A stretch of 64,000 nucleotides of DNA from AP-15 sp963712825 (lineage in GTDB: Bacteria > Pseudomonadota > Alphaproteobacteria > ATCC43930 > CGMCC-115725): the NCBI GenBank assembly GCA_963712825.1, contig CAVQJP010000013.1, forward strand, positions 62,001 through 126,000, written 5' to 3'. Positions 56,048-63,673 of this stretch are shown one piece after another. The notes under the pieces were generated by a model. It saw only the letters and a list, made by a program, of their open reading frames with translations. It ran no database searches and had not been told where the DNA came from. Made by a program: the position numbers and the translations under genes. Within the stretch, counting starts at the first letter, position 1. Each line of letters begins with the position of its first letter.

Positions 56048-56728
56048 ATGTCGCTCACGGGACTGTTGTTGCCTTGGTTGCCGCCCCTTTTGGTCGCGAT
56101 CCTGAGCGCGTCGGCGCTTGTCGCGGCGGGGGCGGGCGTCCGCGGACGGCGATCCAGGCTGATGGCCCTGGCGGTGATCGGCGGCCTCGCGTTGGCGGCG
56201 ACGGTGTGGCAGGCAAAGGCAGGGGCCGACCGGGTGGCGCGCCTCGTCGCGCAGGACCGGACCAAACAACTGACGGCCGAAGTCGAAGCTTTGCAACGGC
56301 AGCTCGAGCAGGTGAAGCAAAGCACCCGCTTGCGCTCGCTCAGCGCCGACACCGCGATCAAGCTCGCCGACTATCTGCGCGCGTTCGGCAGGCACAAGGT
56401 CGTGGTCTCCTGTGCTCCCAACGACATCGAGGCCTATCGCTACGCCACCCAGATCGCCGATGTCTTGAAGACCGCGAATTGGGATGCAAGCGGGCCGGAG
56501 ACGACAGCGATTTTCGGCGATGTCCGGGCTATGGGCATCAATGTCTACAACAACAGCGCCCAACCCTCCGACACGGTGAAAATCCTGTTGGACGGGCTGG
56601 CGAAATTCGGCATTCCGTATCAAAGCCGGGTTCCGCCGAGCGAGGCCCTGCCGGAAACCGAAACCGTCGAGCTGTTCGTCGGCGCCAAGCCCGGCCCCGC
56701 GGCTGCCGCTGTCGGCAACCCGCGGTGA
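56048..56728 (+). CDS. membrane-anchored coiled-coil protein of unknown function
   Basis: A 226-residue protein with two N-terminal hydrophobic segments (LLLPWLPPLLVAILSASALV and LMALAVIGGLALAATVW). A coiled coil of about 35 residues (LTAEVEALQRQLEQVKQS) follows, then a globular domain containing KVVVSCAPNDIEAYRYATQI, TAIFGDVRAMGINVYNN and VELFVGAKPG. I recognise this layout from unannotated alphaproteobacterial proteins but know no function. It starts 47 bp after the MFS gene. Low Cys content argues against a redox role. Confidence 0.8.
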   Translation: MSLTGLLLPWLPPLLVAILSASALVAAGAGVRGRRSRLMALAVIGGLALAATVWQAKAGADRVARLVAQDRTKQLTAEVEALQRQLEQVKQSTRLRSLSADTAIKLADYLRAFGRHKVVVSCAPNDIEAYRYATQIADVLKTANWDASGPETTAIFGDVRAMGINVYNNSAQPSDTVKILLDGLAKFGIPYQSRVPPSEALPETETVELFVGAKPGPAAAAVGNPR

Positions 56729-56806
56729 AGCGGCTTTAACACAGACCCTGGTCGGAACGCAGCTATAGCGATTGCATTGATATCGCTCTTGTGGTAATTC
56801 GTCGCG

Positions 56807-57046
56807 ATGGCGCAGATCGTGATCCGCAATCTCGACGGCGTGGTGCTTGCCAAGCTTCGGGAGCGCGCGGCAGCGGCAGGCACATCGATGGAAGAGCAAG
56901 CCCGTCGCGCGCTGGCGAAGGCAGTGGGGCTCGACCGTCAGGCAGCACTCGAACAACTCGATGAAGTCCGCCGGCAAATCGGGCGGCTCGAAGGAGAGTC
57001 GACGCTAGATGACATCAGACGCGACCGCCGCCGGGATGCGCCGTGA
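56807..57046 (+). CDS. FitA-like ribbon-helix-helix antitoxin
   Basis: A 79-residue protein with a FitA/Arc-type ribbon-helix-helix N-terminus (MAQIVIRNLDGVVLAKLRER) that dimerises to bind DNA. The helical, charged C-terminal half (LDRQAALEQLDEVRRQIGRL) binds the toxin. The gene overlaps the PIN toxin start (GTGA), which is typical of this module. It should repress its own operon. Unlike the 1418 antitoxin it is not of the Phd family. Confidence 0.87.
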   Translation: MAQIVIRNLDGVVLAKLRERAAAAGTSMEEQARRALAKAVGLDRQAALEQLDEVRRQIGRLEGESTLDDIRRDRRRDAP

Positions 57047-57468
57047 CCGTCATCGTCGACGCCAGTGTCGCGCTCAAATGGGTCATCGACGAGGATGGGT
57101 CGGACGTCGCCCGCCAGCTATTGTTGGGCGAGGAGCTCGCGGCTCCTGACCTGATGATCGTCGAATGCGCCAATGTGCTGTGGGCAAAGGCACGCCGCCG
57201 CGTGATCGATCGCGATCTTGCAAGCGCGGGCCTCGCGGCAATCCTGGCAGCTCCGGTCGATTTTCTGCGGGCGGCAAGCTATGTCGCCGTCGCCCAGGTG
57301 ATCGCCTTTGATCTCGACCAGACCGTTTACGATAGCCTCTATCTCGCTGCAGCACTTGCCGAGCGTGCCACATTGTGCACGGCGGACGCTGCCTTCGCCG
57401 CGGCGGCAGCCCGCCATGGACTTTATGCACGCGCGGTGCGGCTGCTCGACAGCCAGCCACTGACCTAG
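57043..57468 (+). CDS. PIN-domain toxin (VapC/FitB type), apparently intact
   Basis: A 141-residue PIN RNase with the acidic site complete: Asp-6 (VIVDASVAL), Glu in MIVECANVLW, Asp in QTVYDSLYLAAA and Asp in CTADAAF. The GTG start at 57043 overlaps the antitoxin stop. VapC-type toxins cut tRNA or rRNA and halt growth when the antitoxin is degraded. In contrast to the frameshifted pair at 1654, this module looks functional. Confidence 0.9.
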   Translation: MTVIVDASVALKWVIDEDGSDVARQLLLGEELAAPDLMIVECANVLWAKARRRVIDRDLASAGLAAILAAPVDFLRAASYVAVAQVIAFDLDQTVYDSLYLAAALAERATLCTADAAFAAAAARHGLYARAVRLLDSQPLT

Positions 57469-57578
57469 ACTGCCGCCGACAAGCCGATCGGTGTCGCGTC
57501 GGCATGTCCGGGGCATGCTAGAACGCGGCGACTTTAGAATATCGCCCCGCCTTTGAACGTCGTCATGGAGGTGCTGTC

Positions 57579-58328
57579 ATGGGTAAGCTCGACGGGAAAG
57601 TTGCGCTGATCACCGGATCGGGCCGCAATATCGGCCGCGCCACGGCGTTGAAATTGGCGGCGGAGGGCGCCCACATCGTGGTCAACGCCCGCACTAACCA
57701 GGCCGAGATCGACGCGGTCGCGCGCGAGGTCCGCGACCTTGGGGTCAAGGCGGTCGCCATCCTTGCCGATGTCGCCAAGAAGGACCAGGTCGACGCGCTC
57801 GCGGCGCGCGCCTTGTCCGAGTTCGGCCGCGTCGACATCCTGATCAACAACGCCGCGATCCGGCCGCACAAGCCCTTCACCGAGGTGACGGTGCAGGATT
57901 GGGAGCATGTCAGGGGCGTGGTTCTCGACGGGGCGTTCTACCTGACCCAGGCGATCATCCCGTCGATGGTGAAGAACCAGTATGGCCGCATTCTGTTCTT
58001 CACCGGCGACGGCGCCTTTACCGGCGGCAGCGGACGCGCGCATGTCTCGGCCGCCAAGATGGGCCTCGTCGGAATGGCGCGCGCCTTGGCTTCGGAGTTC
58101 GCCCCGCAAAACATCCGCGCGAATGTCGTTTCCCCCGGCAGCATCGACACCCGGCGCGACAACCCGGAATGGTATCAGGGCCGGGTGCCGAGCGCCTCCG
58201 GCATCCCGCTCGGCCGCCAAGGGCATGTCGACGAAATCGCCGGCGCCTGTCTGTTTCTGGTCAGCGACGATGGCGGCTTTATCACCGGCCAGACAATCCA
58301 CGTCAATGGCGGCGCCCACTATTACTGA
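57579..58328 (+). CDS. SDR-family protein with altered catalytic Tyr
   Basis: A 249-residue SDR with an NAD(P) motif variant (TGSGRNIG near residue 13) and NNAA. The active-site motif is HVSAAK, with His in place of the catalytic Tyr, and the preceding region reads FFTGDGAFTGG with no clear catalytic Ser. A C-terminal HVNGGAHYY is present. Spacing and the rest of the fold are normal, so this is a stable variant, possibly a lyase- or binding-type SDR. It is convergent with the Ni/Co permease gene, separated by strong hairpins. Confidence 0.88.
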   Translation: MGKLDGKVALITGSGRNIGRATALKLAAEGAHIVVNARTNQAEIDAVAREVRDLGVKAVAILADVAKKDQVDALAARALSEFGRVDILINNAAIRPHKPFTEVTVQDWEHVRGVVLDGAFYLTQAIIPSMVKNQYGRILFFTGDGAFTGGSGRAHVSAAKMGLVGMARALASEFAPQNIRANVVSPGSIDTRRDNPEWYQGRVPSASGIPLGRQGHVDEIAGACLFLVSDDGGFITGQTIHVNGGAHYY

Positions 58329-58348
58329 CGCCCGCCTTGGGCCGACCC

Positions 58349-58452
58349 GGCATCCGCCCGCGCGCGGATGCCGATCTCGCCGGGTCTGGTGTTGTCGCTC
58401 CCGAGAGGAGTTGCCCGGACCGCGGGCGCGCTCGAAGGGACGGCGCCCGCGG
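58349..58452. terminator. hairpins between convergent SDR and Ni/Co permease genes
   Basis: GGCATCCG/CGGATGCC forms one hairpin (58349-58372), extended by GACCCG and CGGGTC arms. CCGCGGGCGC (58420-58429) and GCGCCCGCGG (58443-58452) form a second 10-bp stem. There are no U-tracts. These are candidate terminators for the two convergent genes. Confidence 0.5.
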
Positions 58453-58459
58453 ACCACGT

Positions 58460-59527
58460 TCAGCTCGGGGCGCGGGTCACTTCGATGTTGTCGAACCCCT
58501 TATAACGGTAGACGACGATCGAGCCGATCCACGCGGCGGCGAAGATACCAATGATCAGAAAGCCGAGATCGTTGAAATTGTCGTTTAATGTTCCGATCCC
58601 GTCCCAGAACCAGCCCGACAGGCTGAGCTGGTCGCCGACCAGGCCGAGGGCCTCGATCCCGCCGATCAGAAACGCGACGACGACCGAGGCAAAGGTGATG
58701 GTCAGGTTGTAGTAGAGCTTTCGGATCGGCTTGACGAACGCCCAATTGTAGGCGCCCAGCATCAGGACCCCGTCAGTCGTGTCGATCAGCGACATGCCGG
58801 CGGCGAACAATGCCGGGAAGACCATGATCGACCAGATCGAGACGCCCTTTGCCGCTTCGGCGGCGGCGATGCCGAGCAGCGCCACCTCGGTTGTGGTGTC
58901 GAAGCCAAGCCCAAACAGAAAGCCGAGCGGCAGCATGTGCCAGCTTTTGCCGATGAGCCGGAACAGCGGACGGAACAGCCGCGCCAGCAAGCCGCGATTG
59001 TTGAGCAGGATGTCGAAATCCTCGTCAATGTATTGCCCGCCCTGCCGCACCCGGCGGAACGTCCGCCACACGCCCGCCAGGATGACGAGGTTGGCGAACG
59101 CCAGCGCAAACAGGCAGCCGGCCGAGACCAATGTGCTGACGATGCCGCCGACGCTCCTCAGCTGCGCGAAATGGGTGGTCAGCACAGTCGAGGCAGCGGC
59201 GATCACGGCGGCGGCGAGGACGAGGACGCTCGAATGGCCGATCGCGAAAAACAGCCCGATGCCGACCGGGCGCCTGCCCTCCTGCATCAGCTTGCGGGTC
59301 ACGTTGTCGATCGCGGCGATGTGGTCGGCATCGACCGCGTGACGCAGGCCAAAGGTGTAGGCCAGAAGCGCGGTGCCGAGCAGCACCGGCTGCGCCCGAA
59401 ACGCGGCCGCGGCCCACACCCACGCGGCGACGTTCGCCAGCAGCAGCAGGCTGTAGATGCCGATCAGCGACGTGCGCATGTTGTCGGGACCGCGGTCGGC
59501 GACCGCGCGTCGGATCACTGAAAGCAA
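58460..59527 (-). CDS. nickel/cobalt permease (NiCoT, HoxN/NixA/NhlF family)
   Basis: A 355-residue inner-membrane permease with the NiCoT signatures RHAVDADHIAAIDN, FFAIGHSSVLV and GFLFGLGFDTTTE. It imports Ni2+ or Co2+. The TTG at 59527 was chosen because a GGAGG site lies 6 bp upstream. It follows the thiocyanate hydrolase genes on the same strand. As in Rhodococcus, where nhlF sits with cobalt nitrile hydratase, this points to cobalt supply for the enzyme, though Ni transport cannot be excluded by sequence. Confidence 0.93.
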   Translation of the reverse strand: MLSVIRRAVADRGPDNMRTSLIGIYSLLLLANVAAWVWAAAAFRAQPVLLGTALLAYTFGLRHAVDADHIAAIDNVTRKLMQEGRRPVGIGLFFAIGHSSVLVLAAAVIAAASTVLTTHFAQLRSVGGIVSTLVSAGCLFALAFANLVILAGVWRTFRRVRQGGQYIDEDFDILLNNRGLLARLFRPLFRLIGKSWHMLPLGFLFGLGFDTTTEVALLGIAAAEAAKGVSIWSIMVFPALFAAGMSLIDTTDGVLMLGAYNWAFVKPIRKLYYNLTITFASVVVAFLIGGIEALGLVGDQLSLSGWFWDGIGTLNDNFNDLGFLIIGIFAAAWIGSIVVYRYKGFDNIEVTRAPS

Positions 59528-59665
59528 CAGGTGCCTCCCTCCATCACGGCACGGCGCGCGTGCCGCGCCAGCCGTCGCCGGGCGCGGTCGACCCTCCCGG
59601 CGCTTCCCGCGCCGCCGAACCGTCCCTCGCGATGATGTTTCTTTTTCGATCCCCCAGATTTTGGT

Positions 59666-60049
59666 CTAGGACGCCTCGAGCCGCAATCGGACGGCCTTCA
59701 TGCGCCTGGCAAGATCCTCTTCGCGCAGCAACCCGCGGCTCAGCATCGTGTGGGCCAGGGCCAACAGCTGTTGCTCAGGTCCCGGCGTCCCGCTGTACAC
59801 GGTCTCGCCGAGCTGATCCTCGGCGCGGCGCCGCTCCAGCGCCGGCAGAGCCGCACCGGCGGCGAGACACTCGCAGGTCGCATAAAGGCTGACTTTCCAG
59901 GGCGGGTCAGGGTTGGTGACACCGTAACGCGGCGCGAGCTTGTCCCATGTCTTATCCTCGCTTCGTATGGCCTCGAGCACTGGAACCGGCGCAAGCTCGG
60001 CCTGACGCTCGCCGGGACCAGCGGGCGGTTGATCGCTTTCACCACTCAT
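59666..60049 (-). CDS. P15K-like activator protein of thiocyanate hydrolase
   Basis: A 127-residue (about 14 kDa) protein with TWDKLAPRYGVTNPDPPWK and a ScnB/nitrile-hydratase-beta-N-like core (SLYATCECLAAG, then ERRRAEDQLGETVY and RGLLREEDLARRM). In Thiobacillus thioparus the small P15K protein, encoded downstream of scnC, helps insert cobalt and mature the enzyme. Size, position and similarity to ScnB fit that role here. The ATG at 60049 overlaps the scnC stop (ATGA). Identification is by context and pattern, not by search. Confidence 0.7.
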   Translation of the reverse strand: MSGESDQPPAGPGERQAELAPVPVLEAIRSEDKTWDKLAPRYGVTNPDPPWKVSLYATCECLAAGAALPALERRRAEDQLGETVYSGTPGPEQQLLALAHTMLSRGLLREEDLARRMKAVRLRLEAS

Positions 60050-60795
60050 CGGCCGGCCTCGGCCTCATGATGCTCGCCAGGGACCGGCCGGCTCGCCTTG
60101 TGGACTGGCCGAGCATCGTCCGCCTTTCTGTCGGGCCGCGGCAGGGCAACACCGATCATGCAGTCGCGGGTCACGATCTGCGCCAGCTGCTCCTCCGTCC
60201 AATTCTCGGTGCCAGCCGGCCGCACCGGCAGAACCATAAACCGGCATTTCTGGTTGGAGTTTTCGATTCGGACCTCGATTTCGGGGGGGAGAAGCAGTCC
60301 GAACTCCGCCAGCACCTCGCGCGGCCAGCGGACCAGCCGGCGACGATAGTTGGGCGAACGGTACCAATAAGGCGAGTGACCGAGCAGCGGCCGCGGGTAG
60401 CACGAGCACAGGGTGCAGACAATCACGTGATGCAGCGCCTGCGTATCTTCGAGCACGACCAGATGCATGTAGTCGCTGGGCGTGCCGGAGCCGGTGGGCT
60501 CGGTCCAGTCGACGCCGATCTCGCGGCAGGCGGCGACCGCATCGGCAAGGACGCGGGCCTTGAATGCCGGGTCGGTCCACGCCTTTGCGACCAGGCGCGA
60601 GCCCGCCGCGGGCCCAATGGATTCGGCCCATTCGGTGAACCTGCGGTGATCTTCGGCGGTGAACAGGCCCTTCTCGATCGCCAGCTCGCGAACGGCGATT
60701 TCCAGCACCTCGAAATCGGTAATTTCATCGACCAGCGGCGCCGCCGGATGGTCGTGACTGCCGTCGGCATCGTCGTGTCTGTGCGAGTGTTGCAC
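60046..60795 (-). CDS. scnC: thiocyanate hydrolase gamma subunit (catalytic, cobalt)
   Basis: A 249-residue protein of the nitrile hydratase alpha family. The active-site motif is VCTLCSCYPRP with Cys-127, Cys-130 and Cys-132, the CTLCSC form typical of cobalt enzymes, in which two Cys are oxidised to sulfinate/sulfenate. Further segments SPYWYRSPNYRRRLVRWP and IVTRDCMIGVALP match ScnC closely as I recall it. The N-terminus is His/Asp-rich (QHSHRHDDADGSHDH), also seen in ScnC, and may bind metal. The enzyme hydrolyses thiocyanate to carbonyl sulfide and ammonia. GTG 60795 follows GGGGAG; an ATG at 60924 overlaps scnA and is unlikely. Confidence 0.88.
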   Translation of the reverse strand: MQHSHRHDDADGSHDHPAAPLVDEITDFEVLEIAVRELAIEKGLFTAEDHRRFTEWAESIGPAAGSRLVAKAWTDPAFKARVLADAVAACREIGVDWTEPTGSGTPSDYMHLVVLEDTQALHHVIVCTLCSCYPRPLLGHSPYWYRSPNYRRRLVRWPREVLAEFGLLLPPEIEVRIENSNQKCRFMVLPVRPAGTENWTEEQLAQIVTRDCMIGVALPRPDRKADDARPVHKASRPVPGEHHEAEAGR

Positions 60796-60820
60796 GCTCT
60801 CTACTCCCCGCTTTCTTGGA

Positions 60821-61135
60821 TCAATCGCTGACCGGCTCGAGCCAGCGATCGGGCAATTCGGTCTGCAACGTATCGTTTTCGAACGGGTAACCCTCCCAGA
60901 TATCCCTCTGCCGAATCCGGACAATGTAGAACTGCTCGGGCTGCGCGTCGTCCCGGTTCCAGGCCTCGTCCTCGGGAATAAGGTCTTCGTAGGTCCGGGC
61001 GGCGATCGTCCCGCTCACGCCCCGAACATACATTTGGGTACGAGTGTAGAACAGGTTTGGCAGATCCTTTACGCGAACGCGGTCGCCTACATTGAAGCGG
61101 GCGGGCGCGCTTTTAGCAGTATCAGCGCTTGTCAT
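60821..61135 (-). CDS. scnA: thiocyanate hydrolase alpha subunit (nitrile hydratase beta C-terminal-like)
   Basis: A 104-residue SH3-like protein with FNVGDRVRVKDLPNLFYTR and VRGVSGTIAARTYEDLIPE, ending ELPDRWLEP. It corresponds to the C-terminal half of the nitrile hydratase beta subunit; in thiocyanate hydrolase this half is a separate alpha subunit. The ATG at 61135 overlaps the scnB end by 14 bp and follows GAGG. It should form a heterotrimer with the other two subunits. Confidence 0.87.
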   Translation of the reverse strand: MTSADTAKSAPARFNVGDRVRVKDLPNLFYTRTQMYVRGVSGTIAARTYEDLIPEDEAWNRDDAQPEQFYIVRIRQRDIWEGYPFENDTLQTELPDRWLEPVSD

Positions 61136-61547
61136 TGCGAGCCCTCACCTCCGCGACCTTTTCGAGCAGCTCAGTCAGCGAGATGTGGTTCTTGTCGACC
61201 AGCATTCGGGCTGCGGACCAAATCCAGCGGCCGTAGTAAGGGAAGCCGTAGTAGAGCGACACACCGAGATCGTTGTTGCCCCGGCGCCGCCTTTCTTCGG
61301 AGTTCCACACTCCCTTCCAGCCGAGCACCTCGCAGGTGACGTAGGTGTTCAGCTCCCACAGCTCCTCCTCCTTTTCCTCGTATCGGACGGGCGCGTCGGG
61401 CTGGCCACCGACATCGTGAGGAGGCGACATGTAAGCCACGTATCGAGGATGCGGGATCTCGTAGGGCCAATCTTGATGCTGGTGGATCGCCGGCGCTAAC
61501 TGAGCTCCGATGTCGTAATACTGTCGAAGGTCACTGCGTGACGGCAT
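61122..61547 (-). CDS. scnB: thiocyanate hydrolase beta subunit (nitrile hydratase beta N-terminal-like)
   Basis: A 141-residue protein with PHDVGGQPDAPVRYEEKEEE, ELNTYVTCEVLGWKGVWN and YGFPYYGRWIWSAARMLVDK. These match ScnB as I recall it and the N-terminal half of the nitrile hydratase beta subunit. It is the first gene of the operon (scnB-scnA-scnC-P15K). The ATG at 61547 follows GGAG at moderate spacing. The upstream region to 62100 shows no clear promoter; regulation by nitrogen or thiocyanate is not visible. Confidence 0.88.
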   Translation of the reverse strand: MPSRSDLRQYYDIGAQLAPAIHQHQDWPYEIPHPRYVAYMSPPHDVGGQPDAPVRYEEKEEELWELNTYVTCEVLGWKGVWNSEERRRRGNNDLGVSLYYGFPYYGRWIWSAARMLVDKNHISLTELLEKVAEVRARNDKR

Positions 61548-62135
61548 CGTCGTTTTGCTCCTTCGCTTGCCGGATGACGGTTATGTTTAACTCAGTTCCG
61601 ATTCGTCTGCGTCGTCGCGAGAGACAGATCGGACAGGGAACCTGTAAGAAGTGAAAAAAAGGTTTCCAGCGCGCCCGTGGCATTGCGACCTCCGTCGGGA
61701 CGTCGTTGCTGAGCAACAATCACCGTTTTTGTTGGCCAGAGGCAAGCCGGGCGAACCGGCGACGTGGAATCAGACGCTTGGCGCTCGCCTCTCGCTGTTC
61801 ATGCCCGTGAAAACAACCACCTGCGGCCGGCGTTGGAAGCCACTTTCCTGATCCGCGCCGCCAAGTCATCCGTGCAGCCGTGTCCCAATATTTGAGGTTG
61901 ACGCGCTTCTCAAGAGAGTAGCTCTGCGACCTTTGACAAAACGTTTACCAGCCGAACTCCACGCACGCGGCAGTGGGCGAAATCGACCGACCTGCGTCAG
62001 CTTTCAGGTTGGAGAAGCAACCCAAGCCGATGCCGTAGGCCGCCGCGACAACTTTCCGAGAGAAAATATCACGGCTGAAACATCACGATTGTCTTAGAGT
62101 ATGACCCAAAGAATTCCGTATGTCAGACAGTTGGC
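61548..62135. other. intergenic region upstream of scnB
   Basis: About 590 bp without a supported gene. A 62-codon frame (61531-61719, minus) overlaps the scnB start but has no recognisable domain. There are AT-richer stretches (around 61640-61730 and 62040-62115) that could hold the scn promoter, but I could not assign -35/-10 or -24/-12 boxes with confidence. Confidence 0.5.
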
Positions 62136-62238
62136 CGTCATTCCCGCGAAAGCGGGAACCCCGGGGCAAAGGTTGAGGCGCTCGCCCCCTGTTCAGGCCA
62201 GGGGCAAGCTCTGGACCCCCGCTTTCGCGGGGGCGACG
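62136..62238. repeat. palindromic intergenic repeat, GTCATTCCCGC family (copy 2)
   Basis: The left arm begins CGTCATTCCCGCGAAAGCGG (62136-62155) and the right arm is CCCGCTTTCGCGGGGGCGACG (about 62218-62238). It shares the outer arms and CTGGACCCCCGC with the copy at 8851-8927 and includes a middle GCCCCCTGTTCAGGCCAGGGGC hairpin-like part. Confidence 0.8.
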
Positions 62239-62385
62239 GTAAGCTGTTACCATCGTTCGTTTCGTTTCGAGTCAGACACTTACGGCGCCGCAGGCATGAC
62301 AGTGGTTCCCTTGAGCGCCGCCTGAAGGCCAAGAGCGGCTGCTTACCCCGGCCAGCCACGGCGAATTCGCCTTTTTGTCGGCGGC

Positions 62386-63564
62386 TCAAACCGCCCCGGT
62401 GTCGTGCAGCCGGGCGACCTCGTCGGCCGCATAGCCGAGTTCCCCGAGGACGGCGTCGGTGTCGGCGCCGAGATCCGGGGCGGGGCGGCGCAGCCGGCAC
62501 GGCGCCTCGGCGAATTTGATCGGAAAGCCCAGCATCCTGACCTCGCCATGACGAGGGTGGTCGGCGCTGATGACCATCTCCTGGTCGAGGGTCTGCGGGT
62601 CGGCGAACACTTCGGGCAAACTCTTGACCCGCTCGCAGGGCACCCCGGCCGCGTTGAGCTTCTCGATCCAGTAATCGCTGGTGCCGCGCGCGAGCCGAGC
62701 CTCGATCGCGGCATTCATCGCACGCCGGTTCTTGACCCGCAGATCGTTGGTGCGAAAGGCGGGGTCGTCGCGCAATTCGGGGGCGTCGAGCGCATCGACC
62801 AGCCGCTGATAGGATTGCTCCTGCGAGGGGGCGATCGCGATCTCGCCGTCCTTGGTGCGGAACATGCCGTAGGGCGAGACGATCGCGTGGTCGTTGCCGC
62901 TGCGGTCAGGCGCCTCGCCGGTCGCGAAATAATTCGCCGCGAGAAACCCCAGCATGCTGATCATGCCGTTGTTGAGGCTGGCGCCGACGGTCTCGCCCTT
63001 GCCGGTGCGGCCGCGCCTGACCAGTGCCGCGCAGATGCCGAGGGCACCCTGAAGACCGGCGACGAGATCGGCGATCGGCGGCCCCGCGCGCATCGGCGCC
63101 CCGTCCGGCGCGCCGGTCACGCTCATAAACCCGCTCATCGCCTGGGCGACAAAATCGAAAGACGGCCGGTCGCGATAGGGCCCGCTCGACCCAAAGCCGC
63201 TCAGGCTGCAGCAGACGAGGGCGGGGTTCAGCGCCTTCAGCCGCGCCTCGTCAAACCCGATCGCCGCCATCACGCCGGGCCGGAAATTCTCGACCAGCAC
63301 GTCGCTTTGCGCGATCAGCTTTTCCAGCACCGCGCGGCCATCGGGGTGGCGCAGGTTCAGGGTCAGCGAGCGCTTGTTGCGGTTGAAGGCGGCGAAATAC
63401 CAGCTGAGCCCGTCGCGGATCGCCCCCTGGCGGCGCACCGGGTCGCCGACACCGGGGGTTTCGATCTTGACCACCTCCGCCCCCATGTCGGCGAGCAGCA
63501 TCGAGCAGAACGGCCCCGCCAGAATTCGGGTCAGATCGACAACGCGCACTCCCGACAGCGGCAT
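62386..63564 (-). CDS. CaiB/BaiF-family CoA-transferase
   Basis: A 392-residue class III CoA-transferase, starting VRVVDLTRILAGPFCSMLLADMGAEVVKIE. The catalytic Asp is in PSFDFVAQAMSG (about residue 147). Other family blocks are NRNKRSLTLNLRHPDG and VENFRPGVMAAIGF. These enzymes move CoA between carboxylic acids such as formate/oxalate, carnitine or succinate/mesaconate. It is alone on this strand, with the DUF917 gene divergent from it across a palindromic repeat. The acids used are unknown. Confidence 0.92.
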   Translation of the reverse strand: MPLSGVRVVDLTRILAGPFCSMLLADMGAEVVKIETPGVGDPVRRQGAIRDGLSWYFAAFNRNKRSLTLNLRHPDGRAVLEKLIAQSDVLVENFRPGVMAAIGFDEARLKALNPALVCCSLSGFGSSGPYRDRPSFDFVAQAMSGFMSVTGAPDGAPMRAGPPIADLVAGLQGALGICAALVRRGRTGKGETVGASLNNGMISMLGFLAANYFATGEAPDRSGNDHAIVSPYGMFRTKDGEIAIAPSQEQSYQRLVDALDAPELRDDPAFRTNDLRVKNRRAMNAAIEARLARGTSDYWIEKLNAAGVPCERVKSLPEVFADPQTLDQEMVISADHPRHGEVRMLGFPIKFAEAPCRLRRPAPDLGADTDAVLGELGYAADEVARLHDTGAV

Positions 63565-63590
63565 GCAACTACTCCCGACGACAATCCGTT

Positions 63591-63673
63591 GTTATTGCGA
63601 GCGCAGCCGAGCAAGCTCGCGCGGCCGGCATACGGCTGGTCGCGATTGCTTGGGCGCTCGCTCCTCTAATGAC
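63591..63673. repeat. palindromic repeat, CATTGCGAGC family (copy B)
   Basis: The left arm GTTATTGCGAGCGCAGCCGA (from 63591) pairs imperfectly with the right arm ending GCTCGCTCCTCTAATGACA (to 63673). It is a diverged relative of the element at 51213-51287. The ATG of the DUF917 gene (63669) lies inside the right arm. Confidence 0.7.

Noticed and set aside
60796..60924. N-terminal extension of scnC to the ATG at 60924
   Set aside because: It overlaps scnA by about 100 bp and has no homology; GTG 60795 has a ribosome site.
58460..61547. Nitrile hydratase operon
   Set aside because: The beta subunit is split into two genes and the sequences match thiocyanate hydrolase subunits better. A search would be decisive.
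61531..61719. 62-codon gene upstream of scnB
   Set aside because: No domain or convincing ribosome site, and it overlaps the scnB start.
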